From positions 1-64,000 of the forward strand of contig NZ_BOQP01000025.1 in assembly GCF_018332715.1 (NCBI RefSeq): DNA of 64,000 nucleotides. Reading direction: 5' to 3'. The notes under the pieces are model-generated. The model worked only from the letters and a program-made list of their open reading frames with translations. It did no database searches and was not told the origin of the DNA. This document shows positions 23,723 through 32,586 of this stretch, piece by piece; the first letter of the stretch is position 1, and each line of letters begins with the position of its first letter. Position numbers and translations under genes: made by a program. Source of the DNA: Winogradskya consettensis. Lineage in GTDB: Bacteria; Actinomycetota; Actinomycetes; Mycobacteriales; Micromonosporaceae.

Positions 23723-24913
23723 ATGCGACTCAATCGAAAATCCCTGCTCGGCCTCGCCGTGGCGGCGGTCGCCGTCCCCGCCGCCGTCGCGGTGATCCCC
23801 AACGCGAGTGCGGCGACCCTGCCGGACCTGCTCCCGCTGACCGTCACCAACGACTCCGGTCGCGGTGAGGCAGTGCACCTGTACGTGCTCGGCGAGTCCG
23901 GCGGCAAGCTCGGCTACGTCACCGAGGCCGGCACGTTCACGCCGTGGACCGGCGGCGCGAACCCGCCCGCCCCGGCGCCCGACGTGTCGATCGACGGCCC
24001 GGCAGCCGGGGCCAGCAAGACCATCGAGGTGCCGAAGGGACTCTCGGGCCGGATGTACATGTCGTTCGGCGAGAAGCTCGACTTCAAGCTCAGCCAGGAC
24101 GGCGGTCTCGTGCAGCCCGCGCCGTGGGCGGCCGGGGAAGCGAACAGCGACATCCTGTTCGACTGGAGCGAGTTCACGTACAACGACTCCGGGGTGTTCC
24201 TGAACAGCTCCCAGGTCGACATGTTCGCCGTGCCGCACAAGGTCAGCGTGACCGGGTCGGACGGGCAGACCCAGGCGACCGGCGAGCTCAAGGCAGGCGG
24301 CCGCAACGCCGTGATCGACGCGCTGAAGGCGGACGCCGACTTCAGTAAGCTGGTGCAGACCCGCGAGGACGGGACCGTGCTGCGGGTGCTGTCACCGGGC
24401 AAGGGTGCCGACGCCGGTGGCTTCGACCCGAACTACCTGGCGGGCTACATCGACGAGGCGTGGGCTGCGTACGCGAACACCGACCTCACCGTCACCCCGT
24501 TCCTGGACCAGCCGGACAAGGCGTTCAAGGGCCGTACATCCGGTGACGTCATGAACTTCACCGACTCGACCGGCGCGCAGGTCGCCAGCATCACCAAGCC
24601 GAGCACCTCGAACGTGTGGGGCTGCGACGGCAACCTCGGCGCCCCGAACGACCTCGTGGTGGGCCCGATCGCCCGCAGCCTCTGCGCGGCACTGCAGCGC
24701 ACCACGCTCGGCAGCCAGGACGTCGAGCCCAGCACCGACGTGTCGACGTTCTACCAGCACGACCCGACGAACGACTACGCGAAGGTGATCCACGCGAACA
24801 TGGTGGACGGCAAGGCGTACGCGTTCGCGTTCGACGACGTCGCCAACCAGGAGTCCCTGGTCCACGACGGCGCCCCGACCGCGATCGGGATCGCGCTGAG
24901 CCCCTTCAACTAG
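23723..24913 (+). CDS. Secreted GH64 beta-1,3-glucanase
   Basis: 396 residues from ATG 23723 (GTG 23717 is an alternative). A signal peptide (MRLNRKSLLGLAVAAVAVPA, cleavage near ASA-AT) leads into the GH64/thaumatin-like fold. Landmarks are LPLTVTNDSGRGEAVHLYV, GRMYMSFGEKLDF, FDWSEFTYND, VDMFAVPHKVSV, VWGCDGNLGAPND and YAFAFDDVANQESLVHDG. GH64 enzymes release laminaripentaose from beta-1,3-glucan by inversion. No separate binding module is attached. It is probably secreted to degrade fungal or plant beta-glucan. Its promoter matches that of the GH16 gene. Confidence 0.92.
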   Translation: MRLNRKSLLGLAVAAVAVPAAVAVIPNASAATLPDLLPLTVTNDSGRGEAVHLYVLGESGGKLGYVTEAGTFTPWTGGANPPAPAPDVSIDGPAAGASKTIEVPKGLSGRMYMSFGEKLDFKLSQDGGLVQPAPWAAGEANSDILFDWSEFTYNDSGVFLNSSQVDMFAVPHKVSVTGSDGQTQATGELKAGGRNAVIDALKADADFSKLVQTREDGTVLRVLSPGKGADAGGFDPNYLAGYIDEAWAAYANTDLTVTPFLDQPDKAFKGRTSGDVMNFTDSTGAQVASITKPSTSNVWGCDGNLGAPNDLVVGPIARSLCAALQRTTLGSQDVEPSTDVSTFYQHDPTNDYAKVIHANMVDGKAYAFAFDDVANQESLVHDGAPTAIGIALSPFN

Positions 24914-24924
24914 GTACCGATCGA

Positions 24925-25458
24925 CTAGACCCGGGAGATCAGGACCTTCGCGATCTCCCGGGCCTTGTCGATGTTCTGCTCGTCGCTGTCCCCGCGCGAG
25001 TACACGTCGATCGAGACCGTGCCGTAGAGCACGTAGAGATGTCCGGCCAGGGAGAACGCGTCCTCGCCGACGCCGTCCACCGGCTCGGCGCCCTCGATCA
25101 CCGTGGTGAAGTCGCTCTCGGTGGTCCGGGACAGGAAGATCGCCAGCTGCCCGCTCGGCTGCTGCCACTGGCAGAACCGGGTGGTCGCGCCGGTCTTCTC
25201 GCCGTCGTGGTCGGTCTGGCTGATCGCCCGGCCGGTCAGCTCCTTGACCTCGGTGTCGCTGAGCAGCGTGCACGGGTCGGGGATGTCGCCGGAGTCCTTG
25301 ACGGAGTCACCCATCCCGGAGCTCGCCGCGGGAGTCGTCGCGTTGGGCTCTGCGGCATCGGTGGTGGCGGTCGGCGCGGTGGCGGGAGCAGCCGTCACGC
25401 CACACGCGCTGAGGGCGGTGGCGGAGACGACAGCGAGGACGGCAAGGCGGAGCTTCAT
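24925..25458 (-). CDS. DUF3558-like lipoprotein
   Basis: 177 residues from ATG 25458. The signal peptide ends in a lipobox (ALSACG, lipidated Cys near residue 19), followed by a Thr/Ala/Pro linker. The domain has PDPCTLLSDTEVKELTG and RFCQWQQPSGQLAIFLS, with two Cys probably disulfide-bonded, matching the DUF3558 family of actinobacterial surface lipoproteins, whose function is unknown. No operon partner is obvious. Confidence 0.75.
   Translation of the reverse strand: MKLRLAVLAVVSATALSACGVTAAPATAPTATTDAAEPNATTPAASSGMGDSVKDSGDIPDPCTLLSDTEVKELTGRAISQTDHDGEKTGATTRFCQWQQPSGQLAIFLSRTTESDFTTVIEGAEPVDGVGEDAFSLAGHLYVLYGTVSIDVYSRGDSDEQNIDKAREIAKVLISRV
24930..24962. terminator. Hairpin at GH64/DUF3558 convergence
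   Basis: A perfect 11-bp inverted repeat, CCCGGGAGATC (24930-24940) and GATCTCCCGGG (24952-24962), lies just after the GH64 stop and inside the last codons of the convergent lipoprotein gene. It may terminate GH64 transcripts. Confidence 0.5.
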
Positions 25459-25532
25459 GCGCTCAGCGTGCCGCCCACCCCGGCCGCGAGGATAGATCAA
25501 AGGGCCAGCAATGACCCGTACGCCTGGAAAAC

Positions 25533-26438
25533 TCAGCCGTTGGGTGCGAGCGCGGTCAGGATTTCCTCGGCACGCTCGCCCGCGGCGCGCGGATCGGCGT
25601 CCGGGGAACCGATGTTGGGGTCCCAGTTGAGATCGTAGAAGAGCTCGGTGACGCCGGCTTCGGCGTACAACTCGGCACCGCCCTTGATCTGCTCCCACGT
25701 GCCGGACAGCGGCACACTGTCGTCTCGCAGACCGGGTCTGACCACACCGCGCACGACGATTCGGACCTCGTCGGGGTCGCGGCCGGACTCCTCGGCGGCA
25801 CGCCGCACGATCTGCGTGCCCCGGGCGATCTCCTCGAAGGACGCCCGGCTGCTGCTCACCCAGCCGGCCGCGAGCCGCCCGGCGCGCCGCAGCGCGACGT
25901 CCGCGGTGCCACCCAGCAGGATCGGCGGGCCACCCGCCTGCACCGGCGCGGGAGCCATGCTGCTCGGGGGCACGGTGTAGAACTCCCCCTCGTACGCGGA
26001 GACCTTGTCGTTGAAAAGCGTCGCCAGCACCGCGAGATACTCCTCGGTGCGCCGGCCGCGCGGGTTGGGGTCGGAGTTGGTCGCCGCGAACTCCACCTCG
26101 GACCAGCCCGTGCCGAGCCCCAGGTCGAAGCGGCCGCCGGACAGCACGTCGAGGGTGCTCGCCTGTTTCGCGAGGTAGGCGGGTGACACGTACGGCAGGT
26201 TGATGACCGCGACGCCGAGCCTGATCTGGGTGGTCCGCGCCGCGGCGTACGTCAGCGCGAGCATCGGGTCGAGCACGCTGCGATACACCGGGGCGAGCTC
26301 CTGGTCGACGCCCGCGAGCAGCCGCTGGAACGCCCACAGCCCGTGATAGCCCAGCTCCTCGGCCCGCATCGCGAACCCGGTCACCGACATCGGGTCCGCC
26401 CACACGCCGGCCACCGGGCACCCGCAGCTGATCAACAT
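25533..26438 (-). CDS. LLM-class F420/flavin-dependent oxidoreductase
   Basis: 301 residues from ATG 26438; GTG 26447, just after the upstream stop, is an alternative. The TIM-barrel luciferase-like monooxygenase pattern shows RAEELGYHGLWAFQRL, TTQIRLGVAVINLPY, STLDVLSGGRFDLGLGTGW, GGPPILLGGTADVALRRAG and a C-terminal YDLNWDP. In actinobacteria this subgroup often uses coenzyme F420. The substrate is unknown. It follows the GNAT gene with almost no gap, so the two are probably co-transcribed. Confidence 0.85.
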   Translation of the reverse strand: MLISCGCPVAGVWADPMSVTGFAMRAEELGYHGLWAFQRLLAGVDQELAPVYRSVLDPMLALTYAAARTTQIRLGVAVINLPYVSPAYLAKQASTLDVLSGGRFDLGLGTGWSEVEFAATNSDPNPRGRRTEEYLAVLATLFNDKVSAYEGEFYTVPPSSMAPAPVQAGGPPILLGGTADVALRRAGRLAAGWVSSSRASFEEIARGTQIVRRAAEESGRDPDEVRIVVRGVVRPGLRDDSVPLSGTWEQIKGGAELYAEAGVTELFYDLNWDPNIGSPDADPRAAGERAEEILTALAPNG

Positions 26439-26448
26439 GGTTTTCACG

Positions 26449-27399
26449 TTAGAGGGCGGGGAGGTTCTTCGCCATCTGCTGGGCGAGCACCTCGAAGCCC
26501 AGCCGTTGGTAGAGCGCCATCGCCCGCACGTTGTAGCCGTGCACGTTGAGCCCGATGCTGCGCAGTCCGCGGCGGGCGAGCTCCTGCTGCACCGCGGCGA
26601 TGACGAGGCTGCCGTAGCCGCGGGACCGGAACGCCGGGTCGATCTCGATGTTGTGCAGCCAGCCCATGCCCGGGGACCGCTGGGACACACCCGACCAGAC
26701 CCAGCCCACTTCAACACCCTCGGCCACCACCGTACGCAGCTGCACGCCCTCGGTCTCCGGCCCCTGGGGCAGCCACTCGGCGATCCGGCGCCGGGCCAGC
26801 TGCGCCGCGTCCGCCGGCGGGAGCCCCTCGTCCTGGGAAAGATCCGCGGCGAACTCCTCGACGAGCGTCGCCATCCGCGTGTCGTAGTCGCGCATCGTCA
26901 CCAGCGAGACGCCCTCGCTTGCCGGGATGTCGACGAGCGCCCGGGCCCGCTGCTGGTTGGTGATCTCGTATCCGGACCGCTCGTAGAGGCGCCGGGCGGT
27001 GGCGTTGTGGCCGTAGACGTTCAGGCCGACCCGGGGGATGCCGCGCACGCTCAGGTCGCGCTCGACGAGATCGAGGACGCTCCGGGCGTACCCGTGATTG
27101 CGGTGTGGGGGGTCGATCACGAGATCGGAGATCCAGGCCATGGCGGGTGAGAACGTCCCGGGCAGCGACACCCAGACCCAGCCGATCTCCTCGCCGGCCA
27201 GGACGGCCCTGCGCAGCAGGTGCCCCGGCGTGGCCGGGCCGTCCGGCAGGTGGCGCCCGACGTTCGCGGCGGCGAGCATCTCGGCTTCCTGGACCGTGCG
27301 CCCCTCGGCCTTGACCAGCGCATCGGTGACATCGGCGACCAGTGCGCCCCGCCGCCGGGCAAAATCGGCCTCGCTCAGGTCCTCAATGGTCAGCGCCAT
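26449..27399 (-). CDS. Tandem-domain GNAT N-acetyltransferase
   Basis: 316 residues with two GNAT folds. The first (about 1-160) has WISDLVIDPPHRNHGYARSVLDLVE and GLNVYGHNATARRLYERSGYEI. The second (about 165-316) has WLHNIEIDPAFRSRGYGSLVIAAV and GLNVHGYNVRAMALYQRLGFEV. Both halves keep the R/Q-x-x-G-x-G/A acetyl-CoA loop (HRNHGYA, FRSRGYG), so neither looks dead. The halves are clearly homologous, suggesting internal duplication. The acceptor is unknown. Confidence 0.88.
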   Translation of the reverse strand: MALTIEDLSEADFARRRGALVADVTDALVKAEGRTVQEAEMLAAANVGRHLPDGPATPGHLLRRAVLAGEEIGWVWVSLPGTFSPAMAWISDLVIDPPHRNHGYARSVLDLVERDLSVRGIPRVGLNVYGHNATARRLYERSGYEITNQQRARALVDIPASEGVSLVTMRDYDTRMATLVEEFAADLSQDEGLPPADAAQLARRRIAEWLPQGPETEGVQLRTVVAEGVEVGWVWSGVSQRSPGMGWLHNIEIDPAFRSRGYGSLVIAAVQQELARRGLRSIGLNVHGYNVRAMALYQRLGFEVLAQQMAKNLPAL

Positions 27400-27480
27400 C
27401 CGGCGAGCTTCCCATGACCCGGAAGGGTCGGTCCGTCCGAGGGACAGCGCCGAGGGGCCGGTGGGCAGTAATCTCCGCAT

Positions 27481-28206
27481 ATGGGTACGACGGGGGAAAC
27501 ACTGACGGCCGGTAACGAAGCCATGTTCGAGGCGGCGTTCCGGACAGGCGACTACGGCCGGGCCGAGGAGACGTTCACCGCGCTGCTGACCGACGCCCGC
27601 GAGGCCGGCGACCGGGCGCTGGAGGCCGCGGCGCTGGACCGACTGGCGATGCTGACCCACTTCCGGGCGCTGGAGAACGACCTGGCCGACGCGGACAGCG
27701 AGATCGAGGTGGGCCTCTTCGAGCAGGCCCTGGAGATCCGCCGCGAGCTCGGCGACGAGGCCGGCACCGCGGAGTCGCTCTTCGGGCTGGGCCTGGCACA
27801 CCAGGTCCTCCGCAGCGACTGGGCGACCGCGATGCCCTACTACCGCGAGGCCCTCGAGCTCGCTGAGCGCCACGACGACCTGCTGCTGCGCTCCGAGGTG
27901 CACCGCCACATCGGCTTCTACTACGCGATGGGCGACCTGGAGTCCGACCGGGCCCTGCACCACCTCAAGATCTCTCACGACCTGCGCACCGAGCTCGGCG
28001 ACCCGCGCTGGATCCCCGGCGGCACGGTCGCCCTGGGCATCGCCGAGCTCGCCGACGGCCTGCGCGAACAGGGCCTCGCCCACATGCGCCAGGCGCTCCA
28101 GCAGGCCCGCGACGCCAACCTCAGCGCCCAGCGCATCGCCTGGATCGAAAAGTTCCTCGCGAACGCCGAGATCGGCCTGGACCCCGCGGGCAAGAAGTTC
28201 GCATGA
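27481..28206 (+). CDS. TPR-repeat protein
   Basis: 241 residues of all-helical sequence with tetratricopeptide-like pairs: FRTGDYGRAEETFTALLTDA, GLFEQALEIRRELGDEAGTA, WATAMPYYREALELAERHDD and REQGLAHMRQALQQARDA. It has no signal peptide, HTH or enzyme domain. It probably mediates protein contacts. It overlaps the next gene by 4 bp (ATGA), so it is likely coupled to the PPOX-type enzyme, an unusual pairing. Confidence 0.75.
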   Translation: MGTTGETLTAGNEAMFEAAFRTGDYGRAEETFTALLTDAREAGDRALEAAALDRLAMLTHFRALENDLADADSEIEVGLFEQALEIRRELGDEAGTAESLFGLGLAHQVLRSDWATAMPYYREALELAERHDDLLLRSEVHRHIGFYYAMGDLESDRALHHLKISHDLRTELGDPRWIPGGTVALGIAELADGLREQGLAHMRQALQQARDANLSAQRIAWIEKFLANAEIGLDPAGKKFA

Positions 28207-28640
28207 CCACCCTGCAGGAAGCCTGGGGCCTCGTGAGCGACGAGAGCGGCCTCGCCATCATCTCGACCCTGCGGGCCGACAGCACCATCCAGTCGTCCCT
28301 GGTCAACGTCGGTGTCCTGGCGCACCCGGCCACCGGCCAGCAGGTCCTGGCGTTCGTCACCTACGGCAAGGTCAAGATGGCCAACCTGCGTGCCCGCCCG
28401 CAGATCACCACGGCCTTCCGCAAGGGCTGGCAGTGGGCGACGGTCGAGGGCGTCGCCCAGCTCGCCGGCCCCGAGGATCCCCAGCCGTGGCTCGACCCGG
28501 AATCCCTGCGCCTGCTGCTCCGCGCCATCTTCACCTCGGCCGGCGGCACCCACGACGACTGGGACGAGTACGACCGCGTGATGGCCGAGCAGAACCGCAC
28601 CGCCGTGCTGATCAGCCCCACCCGCGTCTACAGCAACTAG
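28203..28640 (+). CDS. PPOX-class split-barrel F420/FMN-dependent enzyme
   Basis: 145 residues. It begins LVSDESGLAIISTLRADSTIQSSLVNVGVL and has FVTYGKVKMANLRARPQITTAF and VEGVAQLAGPED (landmarks), the pyridoxamine-phosphate-oxidase-like split beta-barrel. Actinobacterial versions of this size often bind F420 and reduce small molecules. The partner or substrate is unknown. Coupled to the upstream TPR gene. Confidence 0.8.
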   Translation: MTTLQEAWGLVSDESGLAIISTLRADSTIQSSLVNVGVLAHPATGQQVLAFVTYGKVKMANLRARPQITTAFRKGWQWATVEGVAQLAGPEDPQPWLDPESLRLLLRAIFTSAGGTHDDWDEYDRVMAEQNRTAVLISPTRVYSN

Positions 28641-28726
28641 TGTCCTGAGGCTTTGATTGTTCGCGGTAGGAGCCGAGGGCGGCGGGATCTGGCCGGGGGC
28701 ACGAAGTTGTGCCGAAACCGGCTATG

Positions 28727-28854
28727 CCGCAACCTTCTGCGGCTTTCAGTGTCAAGTGTGGGCCAATCACGTCTGGCCATGAAACATATGTTCTTCACGT
28801 CAGACGTGATTGACCGGATTTGAAGAGCGACACCGCAGAAAGTTCTCTCATCCC
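28727..28854. repeat. Nested inverted repeat in 300-bp intergenic gap
   Basis: The 299-bp gap 28641-28939 holds no gene. Perfect 12-bp arms CAATCACGTCTG (28766-28777) and CAGACGTGATTG (28803-28814) enclose 25 bp. Further out, TTCTGCGG near 28735 matches CCGCAGAA near 28841 on the other strand, giving imperfect arms of about 45-50 bp. Base composition is lower in GC than the surroundings. It could be a terminator for the two convergent operons or a small non-autonomous element. Confidence 0.6.
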
Positions 28855-28939
28855 GGTGTCCGGCGCAACATTCAGCCTCGCGGCATGGAAAGGGTGATCC
28901 ACCCGGACCGGACCAACAAGCAACCGCTGGCTCAGGACG

Positions 28940-30211
28940 CTAGGCGCGCATGACCGTGGCGATGGGGATGCCGGCGGCTCGTAGGGCGGGGACGAAGCCG
29001 CCCAGGATGCCGGCGATCAGGCCCGCGATGATGCCCGCGACGCCGGCTTCCCATGGGAACTGGACGTCGCGCAGGAACGGTTGCTGGTCGCCGAAGAGGG
29101 CCGAGAGGGCTTTCAGGCCGGCGGCGCTGAGCCCGATCGCCGCCGCCGCGGTGAGCAGGCCGGTGAGCAGGGTTTCGGCGAGCACGATGCCGGCGAGCAG
29201 GGAGCGGGGTGTGCCCACCGCCCGGCGCAGGGCGAACTCCTCGACGCGTTCGCCCACGGTGGCGAGGCCGACGTTGAGGATGCCGGCGACGCCGATCAGC
29301 AGGACCAGGGCCGCCATCGCCAGGAAGATCAGCCGGAACAGTTTCAGCTCGTCCTGCATGTCCTTGCGGCTGTTGATGGTCCGGGCGTACGTGTCGACGC
29401 CGATCCCGCGTAGTTTGGCCGTCAGCACCTGGGCGACCGGGTTGCCCGGGGCCAGCATCACCTGGACACCGTTGCCGCCGTTGGGGTCCACCACGCCCTC
29501 GGCCGACAGCCAGTTGTTGAGCTCGTCGAGGCGGGCGTACGCGGTCGGTGAGGTGTTGCCGTCGTCGACGACCCCGATGAACTGTGGCGTGATGTTGCTG
29601 GTCGCGCCGGGGATGTGCAGCTCGGCGGGGACCCGGTGCTCGGCGAAGCCCCTGGCGGCCTCCTCGTTGAGCACGAGCCGCGGCGCCAGGGCGGGGATGG
29701 TGGTGAAGTCGAGCCATTCGCCGCTGCGGTGCCGGAACGGGCGGAACTCGCGTACGTCGCTGGTCATGGCCGAGATCTGCAGGTCGATGGCCTGGCCCGC
29801 GGGTCTGGCGGTGCAGACGCCGTCGGGGGTGCAGTCCTGGGGTGCGCCCCAGTCCTCGTCGAACGGGGAACCACCCGGGTTGACGGCGGTGACGCCGGGT
29901 TCGCCGATGGTGGCCGCGACGCTGACCAGGGCCGTCGCGCCGGTGCTGCCGTCCAGGGTGTCGACGACGATCTTCGCCGCCTCGGGGGTCGGGTTCAGCT
30001 CCAGCACGGTGGTGCCGTCGATGCCCTCGGTGAGCTCGACGTCGGCGAGCCTGGCGCGCTCGGCGATGCTGGCGCCGGTCTGCACCACCACGACGGCGAG
30101 GACGCCGAGGAAGAGGCTGATCATCGAGAGCAGGGTGCGGGTCTTGCGGGCGCGGATGCCCTGCAGGCCGATGATCAGGGCCGACCGGAACCGCCCGGAG
30201 AGCCGGATCAC
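28940..30211 (-). CDS. MacB/FtsX-type ABC transporter permease
   Basis: 423 residues from GTG 30211, overlapping the ATPase stop. One N-terminal membrane helix (TLLSMISLFLGVLAVVVVQTG) is followed by a large extracytoplasmic MacB_PCD domain (about 50-290, with two Cys in APQDCTPDGVCTARP) and three C-terminal helices (LIFLAMAALVLLIGVAGILN, LAETLLTGLLTAAAAIGL, AGVAGIIAGLIAGILGG). This is the MacB-like mechanotransmission topology. It exports something from the outer membrane leaflet or envelope. The substrate is unknown. Confidence 0.88.
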   Translation of the reverse strand: MIRLSGRFRSALIIGLQGIRARKTRTLLSMISLFLGVLAVVVVQTGASIAERARLADVELTEGIDGTTVLELNPTPEAAKIVVDTLDGSTGATALVSVAATIGEPGVTAVNPGGSPFDEDWGAPQDCTPDGVCTARPAGQAIDLQISAMTSDVREFRPFRHRSGEWLDFTTIPALAPRLVLNEEAARGFAEHRVPAELHIPGATSNITPQFIGVVDDGNTSPTAYARLDELNNWLSAEGVVDPNGGNGVQVMLAPGNPVAQVLTAKLRGIGVDTYARTINSRKDMQDELKLFRLIFLAMAALVLLIGVAGILNVGLATVGERVEEFALRRAVGTPRSLLAGIVLAETLLTGLLTAAAAIGLSAAGLKALSALFGDQQPFLRDVQFPWEAGVAGIIAGLIAGILGGFVPALRAAGIPIATVMRA

Positions 30212-30897
30212 GCGGGGACCCGCTCGGTCAGCACGCCGTCGACCAGGTCGAGGGTGCGGTCCATCCGGGCGGCGTGGTCCCGGTCGTGGGTGACCAGGAC
30301 CAGCCCGCAGCCCCGGCCGGTCGCCGCGAGCAGGGAGTCGATGACCGAGGTGCCGGTCTCGGTGTCCAGGGCGCCGGTGGGCTCGTCGGCGAGCAGGATC
30401 TTCGGGTTGCGGACCAGGGCCCGGGCGATCGCCACCCGCTGCTGCTCGCCGCCGGACATCCGGGGCGGCTTGTTCCTGGCCAGGTGGGCGATGCCGACCT
30501 GGTCGAGCGCGGCCATGACCTGGGCGCGGCGGTTCCGGCGCGGCAGCCAGCCCTGCCCGTTGACCAGCGCCATCGAGACGTTCTGCGCCGCGGTCAGATG
30601 CTTGAGCAGGAAGAACCGCTGGAAGACGAAGCCGAAGTGGGAGCTGCGCAGCTTGGCGGCGCGGCGCTCGGGCAGCCGGGTGATGTCCTGGCCGTCCAGC
30701 CGGTAGGTGCCCTCGTCGGCCCGGTCGAACAGGCCGAGGACGCTCAGCAGGGTGCTCTTGCCGGAGCCGGAGCGCCCGACGATCGCGATGCTGCGGCCGG
30801 CGTTCACCTCCAGGTCGACCCCGTCGAGGATCGTGCGCGGCTCCTGCTGGCCCTTGAGGATCTTGGACACGCCGGTGAGCTCGATCAGGGGGCTCAT
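30208..30897 (-). CDS. MacB/LolD-type ABC transporter ATPase
   Basis: 229 residues with intact ATPase motifs: Walker A GRSGSGKST, Q-loop VFQRFFLL, ABC signature MSGGEQQRVAIARAL, Walker B ILLADEPTGALD and H-loop VTHDRD. The ADEPTGALD sequence is typical of the MacB/LolD subfamily. It overlaps both the lipoprotein stop and the permease start by 4 bp, so the three are translated together. Confidence 0.93.
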   Translation of the reverse strand: MSPLIELTGVSKILKGQQEPRTILDGVDLEVNAGRSIAIVGRSGSGKSTLLSVLGLFDRADEGTYRLDGQDITRLPERRAAKLRSSHFGFVFQRFFLLKHLTAAQNVSMALVNGQGWLPRRNRRAQVMAALDQVGIAHLARNKPPRMSGGEQQRVAIARALVRNPKILLADEPTGALDTETGTSVIDSLLAATGRGCGLVLVTHDRDHAARMDRTLDLVDGVLTERVPA

Positions 30898-31913
30898 CCC
30901 GGCCCTCCGGACGGGTTGCCGGCGTCACCCGCGGGCCCGGCGGGCAGGTTCGGCGCGGGGATGGCGATCTCCTCCGAGCCGGTCAGGCCCTTCTTGATCT
31001 GGATGACCTTCCCATCGGTCAAACCAAGATCAACATCGACCGTCTTGCGTACGCGCTCAGCGCCCACAACCACATCGACCTTGCCCCTGCCCTGCGTCCC
31101 GGCAACCGCCTCGACGGGCAGCACCATCGCCTTCGACGCCTTGTCGGTCACCACGTCGAGGGTGACGTCCGCGCCGTTGATCAGGTTGACGTCGTCCGGG
31201 GCGGTGCAGACGAGCCGCAACCCCGTCGCGTCGGAGCCCTGGGCGGGGGGTTGCTCCGGTTCCGGCTCGGCAACGGGAGCCCCGGAAGGCGCCGGAGTGG
31301 TCGGCGCCGGGGGTGGCGCGGGGATCGTCCCGGCCGGCAATGCCGCGATGGTGCCCAGCGGCGTGCACTTGAACGGGCCGGGGCCGTTCTTGATCTGCCC
31401 CTGCACCGATTTCGCCGACCCGGAGATCCGGTAGGCGAGCGAGCTGTCGATGTCGGCGACGATGGCGTACCCGGAATGCTTCGCGGAGATGACCGGCATC
31501 CCCTCGGTGACCTGGGCGTGGTCGTCGAGCAGTTGCCCGGCCAGCGTGGAGCCCTTGGGGATCTGGACGCGGTGCGCCTGGTCGTCGTCCCAGACCGTCG
31601 CCACCCAGGTCAGGTGCCTGACCGGGCTGCTCGTCGGCTGGCGGTCGAGGTAACGCAGCTCGCCGTCGATCGGCGCGACGATCCCGAAGACCGGGTCGAT
31701 GCTCACCTTGCCGGTCAGCGCGATCCGGTTGGTCAGGTCCTGCCGGGTCGGCTTGACCGTGGTGAGCACCGTGCCGCGGGCCTCGAGCCCGGGCGTCTGC
31801 GCCTCGCCACCGCCCGACGTGCACCCCGCAACCACCGCTACCGCGGCAACCGCCGCCCCCGTTCTGAGGAACCGCACCCCGACCTCCCCGGCGCCGGAAC
31901 GGACCCGTTCCAT
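30894..31913 (-). CDS. MacA-like adaptor lipoprotein of ABC operon
   Basis: 339 residues. The signal peptide ends in a lipobox (VVAGCTS). The mature part has a beta-barrel-like segment with LTGKVSIDPVFGIVAPIDGEL, as in peptidoglycan-binding/HlyD-type adaptors, a Pro/Ala/Glu linker (about 200-235) and a C-terminal domain with DVVVGAERVRKTVDVDLGLTDGKVIQI (landmark), typical of membrane-fusion proteins. The lipoyl/hairpin region is shorter than in Gram-negative MacA, consistent with the lack of TolC. It heads the operon adaptor-ATPase-permease. Confidence 0.78.
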   Translation of the reverse strand: MERVRSGAGEVGVRFLRTGAAVAAVAVVAGCTSGGGEAQTPGLEARGTVLTTVKPTRQDLTNRIALTGKVSIDPVFGIVAPIDGELRYLDRQPTSSPVRHLTWVATVWDDDQAHRVQIPKGSTLAGQLLDDHAQVTEGMPVISAKHSGYAIVADIDSSLAYRISGSAKSVQGQIKNGPGPFKCTPLGTIAALPAGTIPAPPPAPTTPAPSGAPVAEPEPEQPPAQGSDATGLRLVCTAPDDVNLINGADVTLDVVTDKASKAMVLPVEAVAGTQGRGKVDVVVGAERVRKTVDVDLGLTDGKVIQIKKGLTGSEEIAIPAPNLPAGPAGDAGNPSGGPG

Positions 31914-31937
31914 CCCGGCCGCCGGAGCTTACAAGGA

Positions 31938-32582
31938 TCAAGCAAGAGCGTCGATGGCTGCCCGAATGGGCGTTTCGCCGCCGAAGAGCTCGAACGTCAG
32001 GCCGATGGCGGACGGCGTGGTCAGGACGTGGGCGAGCACGGCCGCCACATCGTCGCGGGGGATCGAGGCCCGGCCGCCCAGCTCGAGGCTCGCCGTGACG
32101 AGGCCGGTGCCCGGGTCGTCGGTGAGCCCGCCCGGCCGCACGATGGTGTAGTCGAGGCCCGTGCCGCGCACGTAGTCGTCCGCCTCGCCCTTCGCCCGCA
32201 GGTAGGCGCTCATCGAGCCGCCGAGCGAGTCGGGGCTCTCGACGCCGATGGAGGAGATCAGCACGTAACGGCGCACTCCGGTGGCGACTGCCGCGTCGGC
32301 GAGCTTGACCGCGCCGCCCAGGTCGACCGTCCGTTTGCGCTCGTCGCCGCTCCCGGGCCCGCCACCGGCCGCGAAGACCACGGCGTCGGCGCCCCGGACG
32401 TACTCATCGAGCGTTTTGTCGTTCTCCAGGTCACCGATGACCGCGACGGCACCGACGGCCTCGAGGTCGGCGGCCTGATCGGGGGAGCGGATCAGCCCGC
32501 GCGCGGTGTGTCCCTCGTCGGCCAGCAGCTTCAGCAGCCGCAGCGCGATCTTTCCGTGCCCGCCGGCAACAAGAATGTCCAT
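31938..32582 (-). CDS. NAD(P)-binding SDR-like protein (NmrA/UPF type)
   Basis: 214 residues from ATG 32582. The N-terminal MDILVAGGHGKIALRLLKLL is the GxxGxxx nucleotide loop of atypical short-chain dehydrogenases. VVFAAGGGPGSGDERKRTVD, YVLISSIGVESPDS, YLRAKGEADDYVRGTGLDYTIVRPG (landmark) and a C-terminal TPIRAAIDAL fit the SDR_a5/NAD(P)H-binding subgroup. A regulatory or quinone-reductase role is possible. Only 4 bp separate it from the next gene upstream. Confidence 0.85.
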   Translation of the reverse strand: MDILVAGGHGKIALRLLKLLADEGHTARGLIRSPDQAADLEAVGAVAVIGDLENDKTLDEYVRGADAVVFAAGGGPGSGDERKRTVDLGGAVKLADAAVATGVRRYVLISSIGVESPDSLGGSMSAYLRAKGEADDYVRGTGLDYTIVRPGGLTDDPGTGLVTASLELGGRASIPRDDVAAVLAHVLTTPSAIGLTFELFGGETPIRAAIDALA

Positions 32583-32586
32583 GCCC

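Noticed and set aside
28781..28825. 14-codon ORF beginning MKHMFF in the loop of the inverted repeat
   Set aside because: No ribosome-binding site, and half of it is the arm of the repeat.
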